Source: Cytidiella melzeri (Eukaryota; Basidiomycota; Agaricomycetes; Polyporales; Irpicaceae). Taken from it: a DNA stretch of 45,330 nt. Below the pieces are notes generated by a model. The model was given only the letters and a program-made list of their open reading frames with translations. It made no database searches and was not told the DNA's origin. The translations under genes and the position numbers were made by a program. Location of the stretch: contig JABYQR010000350.1 of assembly GCA_022592445.1 (NCBI GenBank), forward strand, positions 1-45,330, in the 5' to 3' direction. This document shows positions 20,660-32,576 of this stretch, one piece after another (position 1 is the stretch's first letter; every line of letters begins with the position of its first letter).

Positions 20660-23600
20660 ATGTTTGCCAAGTTACCACAAAAGATACCCTTCAACCTTCT
20701 CGGAGACGAGTCCAAGCTTGCGTTTCGCAGCCAGCCAGGGGGGATAGCAAAGCTAGCAGCCGTTCGCGTGAGCATAGCTAACGGACTTTTGGCACTTCAG
20801 TTACTTATATACCTCGCAAGCATATATCTGATACCGAGTGGTATTGGGATCAAGTGAGTATCAAGCCAACCTTCGTTGAGCAAACTAGACGTTCATTCTG
20901 CGCATTATAGTATTTCGTACTATTCGACACCGCCTCGGACGTGTTCACCTTGATATCACCTCATGACAGTATGCCATTCTAGACCTCTAGTCATGATGAT
21001 GCTCTAATCATGATTCAGTACGCCATGCACTTTCCGACGCGCCGGAAAACATCGCCACCCTACTGCGAGTCGTAACAAAACGTCTCTTCAATCTCGTCTC
21101 TGACCACACCTTTCCCACCACGGCGAACACATCTGTCACGTCCTTTGCAACTTCGTTCATCAAGAGCGGTACGGGCTCACAAGATCGAAATGCTACCAAG
21201 GAAGTCCTGAACTGCCTGCGGCTATTACAACGAGTATTGCCAGTTGTGTTCGAAACTGACATGGACTCTAGCCGGCTGGAGATGGAAGTGTTTTGGAGAC
21301 GGGAGGTCGCGGAAGAAGAGAGTGTATCTGTGGCTGAACTTTCCGAGGCCAATTTTGTAATTGAAGACGACGAGGACGATGACGACGGGCAAGCTACTCC
21401 CTCAAGCACACCTCAAGCCTCATCCCAAGCCCCCCAATCAAGTTCTAAAGCGCGGAAAACCCTCCCTTCCTTAGCTGAGAGGCTTATGAGCTGCTTAGTT
21501 GACCTGCTGTTCTGCTGCGGCTTTACTCTGCCCTCCAAGATACAAATAGATCATCACAAGATTAACTACACTATTTGGTATGCCCGCATCATGCTCAACA
21601 TTGTGTTGGCAATTGATTTTCCATCGAAAATAGGGAGAAAGGTGTTGGCTCCACCGTAGATCTTGTTCTCAGTCAAGGCATAGAGAGCAACAGGACTGAA
21701 GTTCTGCGCACTCTTCTGGTGCTTTTCTCCAAACAAATCTATGCACCTCCCTCTGCTCTCTTCACCGCTCCATCACTGTACACCCTTCATTTCGTCCAAC
21801 GCACTCCTCGGCGCAATGTTCTGACAGTCCTGTGCTCGCTCTTGAACACCGCTATGAACGCTTCGCGCGTTGCTAGCAACAATATCATCGGCGGAGTTGC
21901 GGGTAGGCTTCCATACAATCATCTCGTTTTTAAAGGCGAGGATCAGAAGGCTAGCCTCGCTGGGATGTGCTTTGGTATGCTGTGTGTTCTCTTGGATTTC
22001 CAGAGCGGTAGCGCAAGGGATGTTGCACCATCAGACGGCGAAACGCCCCAGCCTACCTCCAAGACCAACTCCTTCCGCTACTTTGTAGCGAAGCTGGCAA
22101 GTCCTTTGCTTGTGTAACACGTGTTCGTTTCTCACCATTCTACAGCACCGCTCGAGCGACTTCGCGTTTATTCTTCAAGGTGTTAGCAGCATATTCGAGG
22201 AGCAAATGGCATCAATGCACAATCTACTTCCTGGCTCGCGAAAGTCTGTACCATATATAGTAGAGACGGGTAAGCTACACGAGCTTTCTGTTGACGCAAC
22301 TTACTCATCTGGTCAAAGTGGTTTTCTTTTGGAAGATGATAGAGTTGAACAAGGTCAGCGGGCAGCTGGCTGGTTTAAATTAGGCTTATACCCGATCGCA
22401 GAAATTCCGCTCATACTTGCTGGATTCAGAAAGGGCGATGGACATTCTCGCCTATCTATTTTGCTACGGCATCGATATCAAGGACAAGCCAGGTGAATAC
22501 GCTTGTATGTTCTCATTATTGCATCTCTGATCTGGCGTAAGAGCAACATGGCGTATGCCGTGTGATTTCTTATATTGTGCAAAGCCTCTCCGCAGAAAAT
22601 GCTTTTGGCATCAAGCTGGCCACACCAATCAAGGTCCAGCTGCCGCCGAAGTTGAACTTTCTCGGAAGCGCAGGCGACTTTCTTGTCAACGTGCGACTCA
22701 ATTCTTCTGTTCGCATGATGAGCGGTGTTGACTGGTCTTTTGTAGGCTGTATACACAATGATAGCAACAACCTCCGGCTCTCTCAATTCGTTGTATCCCG
22801 CGCTAGTCATTGCGTTATCAAACGCTGCTCCGTTCTTCAAGAATCTCAGTATTAACTCCTCTGCACGCCTGATGCAACTCTTTACGGCATTCGCGAACCC
22901 CTCGTTCCTATTGTCAGATGAAGGTCATCCTCGTCTGCTCTTTTTCATGTAAGTAGGATGCATGTTACCTCTGGCATTGCTGCTGATCGGCCTTGTAGGC
23001 TAGAAGTCTTCAACGGAATGCTCTCGCGAAACCTCGCGGAGAACCCAAACGTGGTTTACAACGTCGTTCGTCACCATAAAGCGTTTGAAGACCTCGGAAC
23101 GTTCACGCTCGCTCGCGGCCTTCGAGAGATCCAACGGGTGCAGATTGCGAAAGAGGAACGTGTCAAAGGGGCAAACGCTAAAGGAAAGACGGTAGCGGAT
23201 AATGAGTCCGAAGAACCTCGCGACGAAAAGGCAAAACTCGCTCGAACAGAAAGTGCGGCTTCTCTCGAACTCGCGCGTCATGTTTCCGAGCAAGATGACC
23301 TCGAGGCCCAACGTCATCCGCCAGTAGAGGAGGATGCAAGAACAGGGAGACCCCTGATGTCTCCGTCTCTGAGCATCGACGCTGCGCTTCCAGAAGGTCA
23401 GCAAGGCGGTCCTTCGGAGAAGGCGAGAGGGAAGATGAGAGCAGGACGATCTATGTCGGAGGATATGACTGGGAGCCTCGAGCGTCTCGCTGCTTCTGGT
23501 GTTGGGCGGAACGGCTTTGTTCCCACTCAAGACTGGGTAGGTTCACGTCGAGATCCATGAATTGATCTGTAGAGCTGACGTCCACTTATAAGGTCTCCTC

Positions 23601-24113
23601 CTGGCAACAAGGGTAAGGCGATTGAGCGATTGTACTAGGAACCATCACTGAAGCACATCATAGGCTTCCGCTGGATGTCATCATGGTCGTAACGTCCGAG
23701 TTGTACCCGAAGATACAAGAGCTGCAATCTTCTCTCAGCGGACCGACTGCTAACACTGCGATTGTGGATCTTCTTCGAAGCGCGAATCTTGAAGAACACT
23801 TGCCGAAACCTGCGTCGCTGAACGCTCGTCGCTTTGCAGTGCGTAATTTTCCCTCAAAACCAAAATTTTCGTGTTTTGATTTCATCCATAGTGGTCGGAT
23901 GCGTCTATAGTCTGGCTAACATCTCTGATCTGGGGTGAAATATACGTTCGCGGAATGGCCCCCCTCGGTATCTGGAACTCGACCAGCGTGCGGTTGTTCT
24001 ATGTCAAGCATACACAGCAACCGCACCGCCAAATCACAGATACAGTCTCGAATGTGGTGGGAGGACTCTTGGGGAGAACAGAATCTTCACAATCTCTGCG
24101 ACAGCGACAGTGA
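20660..24113 (+). CDS. HID1-family protein
   Basis: HID1 (high-temperature-induced dauer formation protein 1) is a peripheral Golgi/trans-Golgi protein needed in animals for peptide sorting and dense-core vesicle formation; fungal members are largely unstudied. Fourteen exons join in phase to 925 aa: 20660-20767, 20821-20853, 20911-20968, 21019-21577, 21634-22096, 22146-22269, 22319-22353, 22402-22492, 22542-22690, 22746-22948, 22999-23536, 23593-23612, 23664-23838 and 23892-24113. Family blocks seen: DESKLAFR near the N terminus, WYWDQYF, FDTASDVFTLI, LNCLRLLQRVLPVVFE, ADLLFC-like VDLLFCCGFTLPS, LPYNHLVF, FAFILQGVSS, WKMIELNKKFRSYLL and LLFFMLEVFNGML. An acidic insert (EDDEDDDDG) precedes residue ~190 and a charged, probably disordered stretch lies around 650-780. 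Exons of 33, 35 and 20 nt are unusually small, and the intron after 22096 uses a GC donor (GCAAGT). Confidence 0.92.
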
Positions 24114-24264
24114 CCGTTGATTTCACCTTGACTCGATGTTGTTATGTTGCTTGTTGAGATTATTTGTAATGTATCGACTAAAGTAACTGTATTGAAGGGA
24201 TTCATACATACATCGCCCAGTGAACATTGTAAACGCGTAACTTATTGGACTGGCTAGCCAACAA

Positions 24265-26303
24265 TCACAATGTGTACCTGAAGGATTGATCCTCCCAGTC
24301 TGTGAGATCTTTGTCGATGTGCATAATACCCTCAAGACTGTCATCCCCATTGACATCTATGTCGGAACCTTTCTCGTGAGTTACGTTTTCGCTGACTTCT
24401 GCGTGAAGCGCAAGAGCATCTCTGTCCCGCCGCGCGTTCTCTCTAGACAACAAGATGCGAAGCACGAAGGATGATATTATAGTGAGCACCATTACGGTGA
24501 TGATCACTATCCAGGTCGTGCGATACTTGAGACCCGCCTGATCCTGGTTGACCTGCCGTATGATTATTATTTTGGTTTCCCGTCAGTTGGGTACCATCAT
24601 CACGTAGAGCTATGGTGAAGAATCAAGCCGACGTACAATGTAAGGCCCAATGATGTTTCCGACGTTGTATCCGATGAATACAGCACCAGTGGCGCATGCT
24701 TTCTTTGTACCTCCAGCGACGTTGGCAGACAAGAAGGAAACCATGACGAGGTAAGGAGCGGCAAACGAGGGTATAAGACAGTATCCAAAGACAGGGAGCC
24801 CACGGTGTTGCCATGATCCACGCCAAACGATGATAGAACCCACCAGAGGTGGAAGACAGGACACGGCTATCCAGATGGTGAACGTGTTCTTAAATCTGCT
24901 CTGTAAAGGGCAGGCGGTCAAGGGCTGGAAGTTGAAATAGATTTGGTATAATGAACACGCACGCATAGATATCCAGTCAGCCAGAGAGAGATGCAGACAC
25001 TCGCGCCTCCAGGAGTTTGCATGAGGAGAGCTTTTAGACTCGAGTATCCGAGCGACTGTGATGACATCTTTGAGGTTAGTATCGACTCACGCAAACAACA
25101 AATGGCCAAGCTGTACCTTGACGATGAGTGAGCCAAAAACGGTCACGCCACCGTTAGTGACAGTGACTGCGGCCGTGAGAAAGCAAAGGGACCACAGTTT
25201 GTAGTCTCTCAAGGCTTCGCGTATTTGATACCATTTCACTTTGCGAACGTCCACCCCAGACAGGCTTCCTCGCATGCGAGCCACCAAGATGGCTCTTTCC
25301 GCTTCATTGAACCAACGGTGTGAGGTGGCAGGAGATTCCGGAAGGACTATGAGCACAACGAGCGACCAGAGGATAGTTACGCTTCCTGCGGCGAGGTACC
25401 TACGAGCAGATGAGCGATAAGTCAAGCTGACAGTTCATGGGTCTGCTGCCTTACATATACTTCCACGGAGAAAGGGATCCGTGTGCATGACCGATGGCGA
25501 AGTTGATAATGTTGGTGAATATGTTGAAGATACCTATGGCAGAGAACCAGATGCTGAGTCGAAGGGGTAGCTCCGACTTCGTGTACCACATAGAACATAC
25601 TGAGCGCACAAGAAAGGGTATAAGAACATCCCCGTGAACATTGGTTTGTGGAAGATACGTACGCAGAACAAATCCCGGGGCTACAGCGCTTTCTACAAGC
25701 CCTAAGAAGAATCTCTGAGCGATGGCTCCAGGATAGTTCGTCACGAGGACCATCAACATGACAATGGACCCCCACACCTGGTGACGAGAGCGTATGATCA
25801 GACTCGGTGCGATACATACTCGTGCTGACGTACAAAAATTGTTGCGCTGAGAGCTTTGACGGCTGGTAGCTTTTGCAAGATGAGCGCAATTGGAAGCACC
25901 CCCGCAAGGTAGCCCCAGTAAAAAGCAGCAGCACTGGAGCAGCGCAAAATGAGCTTGAAACACGCAAAATCAATGGACGAACATACGCCGTGGAATACCT
26001 CCGCGTCGAGAATGTGTTTGTGCCAGGGACCGGAGTCTCCAACCCGAGGTCCTGGATCATGCCAAACACGGATGCCGAGTTGAACACAAGCTTGTCGTGC
26101 TGGAGCATAGAGGAAAGGTGAGCTTAGCTATACGACTACATAGACCACCCGGCACTCACAAATTGTATACCATATGTGAGAGTCATTATAGGCATCAGTA
26201 TCAGGTCGACTTTCCAGACGAGCCGACGTTCAGTCTTGGGGTCCCATGAGACTGAAGACTTTTCAGCGACGTGTGCAGCGTCCTCGGTGTGTTGGCTATC
26301 CAT
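24265..26303 (-). CDS. MFS transporter, anion:cation symporter (allantoate permease-like)
   Basis: A 12-helix major facilitator protein of the fungal Dal5/Tna1-type group, expected in the plasma membrane; such proteins import organic anions such as allantoate, nicotinate or vitamins, so the substrate is unknown. Nine exons join in phase: 26160-26303, 25987-26099, 25834-25933, 25663-25777, 25455-25599, 25117-25399, 24963-25055, 24637-24900 and 24265-24552 (514 aa). Family features: cytosolic N terminus with WKVDLILMPIMTLTYG (helix 1), a large set of hydrophobic helices such as FYWGYLAGVLPIALILQ and GSIVMLMVLVTNYPG, then IAQRFFLGLVESAVAPGFVL (helix 4 motif), VLPESP followed by RWFNEAERAILVARM in the central loop, GYNVGNIIGP late, and a charged C-terminal tail. 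The start ATG is chosen at 26303 because it precedes a short polar N terminus. A degraded second copy lies just upstream. Confidence 0.92.
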
Positions 26304-26944
26304 GTCGTGGAGGTCCTTGAGAGAGAGCGAAGGAAATCTCGTCGACTTAAGAAGGCACGGTTGGAGTGCGTTCTCGTCGCAGTGTATCTCACAGGTGAAC
26401 TCCGCAACTTTGGAGAGTCTACCTGGTGTCCACGGTGTCAACGCATTCCCTGATCGATCATCCACATCTAAAGCCGAGCGAAGATTCAATACAAATATGG
26501 CAAGTTGAGATTGATCCGGGCGTACCTTGGCGTTGTCTATGCTTCGCATTATGGCCGCTGCAGCTTTTATACATAGCATCAGCGTATTCAACCAGTCGAC
26601 GCTCTGCGTCGCGGGAAACGGCTAGCCCACCGACTCCTCGGACGGACTAGGGTGTACTGAGTATTCACGGGCAACTATGGGACAAGCTGTCAAACCCTGA
26701 GCTGTGCGGCGCCCACCATCAATCCAGAAGCTGATGCAGCCATATTCCATGGTCAAGCATGTGGCTTTACATGCGAACTTGCACTGCGGCATTGACCCCT
26801 AGCGCACGCTTCGCACCCCCTCGTCGACCTGTGCTCAGCATTCATGTACTGCTGGCGGGCGGGTGTCCTCTCAGCTTCGTGCCGCGTATGTCCGAGCCTT
26901 ATAACGGCATGCTTGGCTTGCATGGATTTGCTATGTCATAATCT

Positions 26945-28215
26945 GCATCAGTCTTGAGTTGGAATAACATTTGACTGACCATGCATACCGTGTCGTGTTG
27001 CAACAGAATACCCGACGATCATTAGATACTCGATGATCCAAACGGAGACGCAGACGCTCACGCCTGTCGCGGGTGCTTGCATGAGGAGGGCCTGCAAGCT
27101 TGCGACTATCATTATGCTCATGCGCTCAGCGTTGCCCACATAGAACATACGACGCTCACCTTGACCGTCAGGGACCCGAAAGCAATGGACGGCAAAGTCC
27201 ATAGCGCCAAGAAGCCATACCATCTTGTAATCGCTCAGTTTTTGGCGCACTTGATGCCACTTTGCTCGGCGCACATCCCCTCCATACTTTGCATCTGCCC
27301 TCCCAAAAACGCTCACTCAGATTCACATGTCCATCGGTGCGAGGTGCGTAGCAGGAGATTCAGGGACTAGAGGATGGTCACACCGCCCGCAACAAGGCAT
27401 CTAATGAGCAAGCTGTAGAATAGCATCCCAACAACACAACAAGATCGAAAATATTAGTGCTTACATGTCAATAGCGAGATTGTTGACGGTGCTGAGATTC
27501 CTATCGCGGTAAACCATATGCTGAGCCGTAGAGGGAGTTCCGGCTTTGTGTAACACGTTGAGCATACTGAGGAAAATGCCAACGGTCAGTCAGTGAGCCA
27601 AGGAGAGTGACTGGTGCATACGGAGAGCAAATCCCGGGATCAGGGCACTGTGTGTGAGCTTCCGAAAGAACCATTGAGCAAGGATTCCTCGAAAGTCTGT
27701 TACAGCGAACATGAATACGAAGATTGTCCCCCATGAACAGACGCGCGCGGAGATACTCAGCCTCGTCATAATACATTGGCGTATACAGATTAGTGCGCTA
27801 TGCAAGTATACCATGGAATTGAACGAATTGAACATATTGAAGCTCCGTACGCAGTGCAATCATCTCTGGGTCGAGAAAGTTTCCGTCCCAAGCTCTCGAG
27901 CATGCCCAGCTGGCGATTTGAGCACAACTCTATCGTGCTATAGCAGACGAGTGGGATCAGTGAAAATTAAACGATAATGCCACCTCCGCGCTCACAAAAT
28001 GCAACTCGTAACGAGAAGAACATCATCGGTACCGATGTCAGGTCAGCTTTCCGGACGAACCGATGCCCCACGTTTGTGTCCCAAAGGAGAGTTGGGCCAT
28101 CCGAAGGAGTAAGATCTGCAGTATTCCCCGGTAAGACATGTCGTGGACCCCCTCCAGAATAACCTGAAATGGGATTGACAAAAAAGGCATGGACGACTCC
28201 TTTCGTGTGCCTGGC
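26945..28215 (-). pseudogene. Decayed tandem copy of the MFS transporter
   Basis: The same blocks as in the intact neighbour appear in the same order but eroded: FVRKADLTSVPMMFFSLRVAF matches helix 1, HDRVVLKSPAGHARELGTET follows after an intron-like gap, then WGTIFVFMFAVTDFRGILAQ and IPGFALRM, YTKPELPLRLSIWFTAIGIS-like sequence, RAKWHQVRQKLSDYK (compare KVKWYQIREALRDYK) and LQALLMQAPATGVSVCVSV. Frameshifts and stops separate these blocks; the part equivalent to the last third of the protein is missing below 26945. Orientation is the same as the intact gene, so this is a tandem duplicate or remnant of a cluster that has lost function. Confidence 0.85.
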
Positions 28216-29077
28216 CAACTCAACAGTTGACCTGCTTGAGTTTGAAGGAGTTAGTACGGTGGCGAAGGTGGTGGGTTTATATGCATTCCGAGATGCATCA
28301 CACTACTGTCAGGCCCATTGTCAACGGAAGATGCACTATAGATTGACATGAACATGAACGTACCTTTCCTTGCCCAGTACTTCCTGATTTCGTGTTGTGT
28401 TGAGGACCTGCTGGTGGATACATCCCATCTCGCAGTCAGCACTCTACGTAATTCTGATTCCTTATCAGCCAGTTAACCCGGACAAGTTGCTTTCTCTACC
28501 AGTCATCAGACAGGAAGACAGCGTGATTGGTGCCCAGAATCGATTGCAGAATTTGTATGGCAATAGTCGAGCGGCTCGCCATTGGTATATAGTCGAGAGA
28601 GTTCGACGCCATATAGACGCGGGCTCAAGGTTAGATACGTCCGGCCCTTGCGCACTCCTCATCGGCCTAGTTCAGCCTTTTCGAGTTTGCTATTCTTCCC
28701 GCTACTCAAGATTGACCGTTTCACCCTTGACACCGGATCCTGCTCTTTGACGGGGAGGTCATGAGCATGGTTTATTCGTTTTGACGTAAGATACGTCTAC
28801 TGTGAGCTGCGGGATATCTTTGTGCTGGACCTGCGTCGTTGCGGCTGTTCACGCACAAGATATGCGCCTCGGTGACTCGACGATTGCATGAATAGGATTA
28901 TATGCGAATAAAATGCTGACGTAGATCAACAGCTTCGTACAACTTGAAAAGATGGGAATCAGCAGTTGACACAGCAAAAGACTATATCACGTACACAAGA
29001 CAGTGCGATGCAGAGCTACATGATAGCAAATATTCTTTAGTATGACAAAGTAAGATGCTAATGGCAGACTATGTGCG
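28216..29077. other. Gene-free stretch
   Basis: This lies between the MFS remnant and the 3' end of the RAD57-like gene. Short open frames occur on both strands with no motif. I see no RNA gene or repeat here. Confidence 0.4.
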
Positions 29078-30693
29078 TCACATTCCCGAGGAGAACGCAT
29101 TAAGGTCCACTTGGCTGTATATATCGCTCCCGATGTCTCCATCCTTCCAATACGCCTCCCACTCGTCATCTTCGTCCTGTGGGCCATTCTCAGAATCCAG
29201 GCCTTCTGACGGCGAATTCGCCTCGTCACCAACCGATGGAACTACTATCCCCTGCGCAGAGTTGGCTGAGGATGGAAGAGATGGGTCGGAGCTTGGGCCC
29301 ACAGAGCTATTGATGACAAGCGGGAGATCCAATGGGTTGACTTCTGCTAAAAGTGCGTGAGGGTCGGCGTTGGACAGTGCCTTTGGGGAGAAGGCGTCGA
29401 AAGCAGAGGGTTCATCAACTGTTTCGAGAGCAACGAAGCCACTCGCCGTGATGATATAATCCAGGGATGCAGGCGGTGCGACAGAATTGAAGATGATCGA
29501 GAGACGTCGAATCCGAACAGGCTCGGCGTTACTAGAGATAGTCGTCGTCCGCGATTCTGTCTGTGAACCATCGGTAATTCTTCGTCGTTTGAGAGGACGA
29601 TAATCATCGTCGTCCAATACTCTCATTCTGCTTGTACGAGTGAGCACGATGCGAGCATTGATCTGGTTCGCCCAGACGAGACCAAGCGCCGCTTCCTTCG
29701 AACTCTCTCCTGGTATAGTGTCTGCGCGATTGAAAAGGCGAGCTTGGCCTTGATAGCTGACCTCATGAGCTCGCGAACTGGGCGCCGGGTGTCTGTCAAT
29801 AACGTCGGAAACTTCGTTCAGCACAACAACTGCAAGGTCGTGCTTGTTGGCGAGTATATGCAGTAGTGTCGCGATTTCATTAAGATTTCTGGACCGCTCG
29901 GTTAGCGTAGCCGAAGAAACAGCATCGTGGGAGTGGAAGAGCTCCGTTATTGCGTCTATGATCAATAATTTTACGGGTTTCGTGTCGTGCTTAGACTCTT
30001 GAGCGTCCAGGAAGGCGGGAAATGTATCAGAAAGCACATGAAGAAGTAAGGGTATCGTTGGGGTCTTGATGGTATGGATATGGGCTAGACCACATACAGC
30101 TGGTGAGAGCATGGGGTGATTTTTGATGATTTGGACGACGCGACTAGTGGGTAACGTCCACGAGGTAGAGAGGAAGCAAGCTGATCCCGCGACTCCGCCC
30201 ATATGCTGAGGAAGTTGCACACAGAGCGTAAGCTGCAACGCAAGCTGCGTCTTTCCCGCTGCACTACGTCCAAGATGTTGTGAAAGATATCTCTTGTGTA
30301 CAAGGAGAATTCGTACCTTTCACCGGTGATTTCCCATAGCTTACGGGTTCTTACACCCCCTCCAAGAGCTCTGTCAAGGATGGAATCACCCGTGGTTATG
30401 ACATCATCGTGCGGAAGGTCACGGTGGTCTAGGTTGAGTAACGGAGGTGAGCTCAGTCCATCGAATATTAGGCTGATAATCTCCTGAGCCTCGCTATGGG
30501 CGATTCTGCATCTCTTTACAATATCTTGTGGTGACAGAACCAGCAAGTCCGAGACGGTAAGGATGTTTCCTGCAGAACAAAACCATACATGAGACTGTCT
30601 TGTAAGTGATACGTAAGAGCAAGTACCTTTCCTTAGCGAACTCTGCTGCCTGGACGACAAGACAGCAAAAGTCGACAGCGGTTGTGTACTCAT
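29078..30693 (-). CDS. RecA-family recombination protein, Rad57/XRCC3-like RAD51 paralogue
   Basis: RAD51 paralogues of this group form a heterodimer (Rad55-Rad57 in yeast) that helps load and stabilise Rad51 filaments in nuclear double-strand-break repair. Three exons join in phase: 30627-30693, 30317-30569 and 29078-30263 (501 aa). Seen: an N-terminal helix-hairpin-like region (ILTVSDLLVLSPQDIVKRC), the entry block TGDSILDRALGGGV, LWEITGE, Walker A GESAAGKT (residues 105-112) whose Ser codon is split by the second intron, Walker B KLLIIDAI (about 205-211), and LAVVVLNEVSDVI. After the ATPase core comes LGLVWANQINARIVLTRTSR, then a long acidic, Ser-rich tail including DEDDEWEAYW. It is longer than S. 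pombe Rad57 (354 aa) mostly because of this tail. Choosing between Rad57 and XRCC3 needs a tree. A LINE lies about 260 bp upstream of the ATG. Confidence 0.85.
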
Positions 30694-30952
30694 TCCAGTC
30701 TGGGTTGCAGCATTGTTTGGATCTGGTTCACGATATACTGGCGGTTCGTTTGTCGCCTTTGAGAGTTGCGCTACGATAGATCCAGTTCAAGGTATTTGGA
30801 AAGCAGGATGCTGAGAGTGCGAAGTCAGAGGGTCATAGACTCATCAGAGTTTTAGAGTACTTCAATGTGAGGTTCAACCAGCCAGCGGCACAGTTCGGCC
30901 CGCCTTTCTGGGTGAAAGACTAACTTTCAAATTGTCAAATTCCAATGTCAAA

Positions 30953-30954
<2 letters not shown>
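30694..30954. promoter_or_regulatory. Putative promoter region of the RAD57-like gene, cut short by the LINE
   Basis: Only about 260 bp separate the ATG (30693) from the LINE poly(A) tract. No clear TATA box is seen. AATTGTCAAATTCCAATGTC directly precedes the tract and would be the place to look for a target-site duplication. Confidence 0.4.

Positions 30955-30985
<31 letters not shown>
30955..30985 (-). repeat. Poly(A) tail of the LINE (31 T on the plus strand)
   Basis: An uninterrupted run of 31 T on the plus strand lies about 86 bases beyond the stop of the RNase H frame. The purity of the tract suggests a fairly recent insertion compared with the coding decay, or replication slippage. 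Confidence 0.85.
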
Positions 30986-30986
<1 letters not shown>

Positions 30987-31071
30987 GTAGAGCGTAAGTG
31001 GAGAAAGGGCAGTTCACCTGACAATCCCCCATTCTCCTGCTGGTGCGAGGGGTTTTCACCCTCTAGTGATA

Positions 31072-32466
31072 TTAGGTTTGTCTTACCGCGGTGGAAATGC
31101 GTTTTCGCATGCCGCCCTTGGGCGGTTGTGTGGGGCTAGGATGTCTGTCATTGCTTGACCCTCTCCGTGGCCTCATTCCCTGGCCTTCTCTCAGGTCTTG
31201 CTCCAAGCCAACCCTACCCACTAAAACCCCCGCATTGTATATCCAGTCTTCTGGCATGGTGTGCTCGTCGTGGACTGTCCCGGACCATGTCTTTTGCGCC
31301 AGTTTGCCGTCCAGGCGCTTCGCTCCCGGGAACCTCGGGTGGGTGAGTGCAATGTCCATCTGTAGCCTTCTGTCCAGGGCCCCATGCCATCTGCCCACTA
31401 TCTCGCTGGGTGAGTGCACCCATCCAGGTTCTCCGGCCTTCCCTATTACCCTTTTGCACTTAAGGGTCCATATGAGGTGTGCTGACTCCGTGATTACTAT
31501 ACGGTAAAGTCGGGACGTTCCCTGTACCGGTTTGTTGTCTTCATTTCTGATCGTTATCAGATCGGCCCCCACTACTGTTCCCAGAGTTAGGTCGGGTATC
31601 ATTCCTACCTTCTTCTCTAGTATCTTCCTCGCTAGGGTCCATACTATCAGTTGGCCTGGTGCTTGGCACTGCATCAGGATGTGCTCGATCGACTCTACCT
31701 GCCCGCAGTTGGTGCATTTGCTCCTCTGTTTGTAGTTCGGGATATTCAACCACCATTTTCCGCACCGGAACGCATTGTGCAGGGTTCGCCACAGGAAGTA
31801 TTTTATTTTCTTGCTATTGATCTTCTGCTTCACTGCTTTCCACAGTGCCTCCTCAGTCGGCTCAATCCCGGTCTCCTCCCTGATGTCCCTCAGGACTCTG
31901 CATACCTGCTCCTGTGTGCTCTTCCGGGGTGGTGTCCTTCTCCTTTCCGTCAGTTTGGCATAAATTGTCTTCTGGGTCACCGTGCTGATCTGGGCTCCTT
32001 CCAGCAGGAATTCTACCGGTGCCTCAGTATTGTTCTCTTGCGGGAGGGGGAGTCGGGTTCCCTCTGCGGCCAGTCTGTCTGCTTCTTCGTTCCCTCTGTT
32101 GCCTGCGTGACCTTTGACCCAGCAAAGCTCAGTGGTTGCTGCCCTTGCTCGGCCCCATGCTATAATCGCTTTGAAGAGGTCCTTGTTCCTTACTCCGGCC
32201 CACCCGCGTTCTTCCCACGCCTTCGCGTGGACCGTTATTCCATCCACGCCGTATCTCGAGTCGGTCATGATCCGTAGGGGGGTCACCTTTGGGGCTCTGG
32301 AGAGGATGTGGAGGATAGCGGTAAGTTCTCCAGTTTGGTTGGATTGCTCTTCTCCTCTGACTCGTATCGCTGCGTTCATTTCATGTCCCTCCGCTACCCA
32401 CACTCCTGCCCCCGCCCTCGCGCTGCGGGTGCCATTGTTTGTGCAAGAGCCGTCCGTGTACACCAC
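31072..32466 (-). pseudogene. LINE ORF2, RNase H and C-terminal zinc-finger part
   Basis: An open frame of about 464 codons. It starts with VYTDGSCTNNG (first RNase H Asp), then NQTGELTAIL (Glu), IMTDSRYGVD (Asp) and VKGHAGNRGNEEADRLA (His and last Asp), so all catalytic residues are present. Next comes the zf-RVT-type region KYFLWRTLHNAF, then CTNCGQVESIEHILMQC. It is cut from the reverse transcriptase by a frameshift near 32655 and an in-frame TGA at about 32487, just before RETLVVYTDGS. RNase H would remove the RNA strand during target-primed reverse transcription. Confidence 0.88.
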
Positions 32467-32576
32467 TAGTGTCTCGCGTTCAATTCACCTGGTCAGGGGT
32501 CTGTCCACCGGGTTACAGCATTGGGGACTGTTGTTGGTGAATATCCTGAAGCATTGTGACAGGTCGCTCCGGATTG

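Noticed and set aside
27501..27859. Separate small genes in the 27-28 kb region
   Set aside because: They align block by block with the intact MFS transporter and are parts of its decayed copy.
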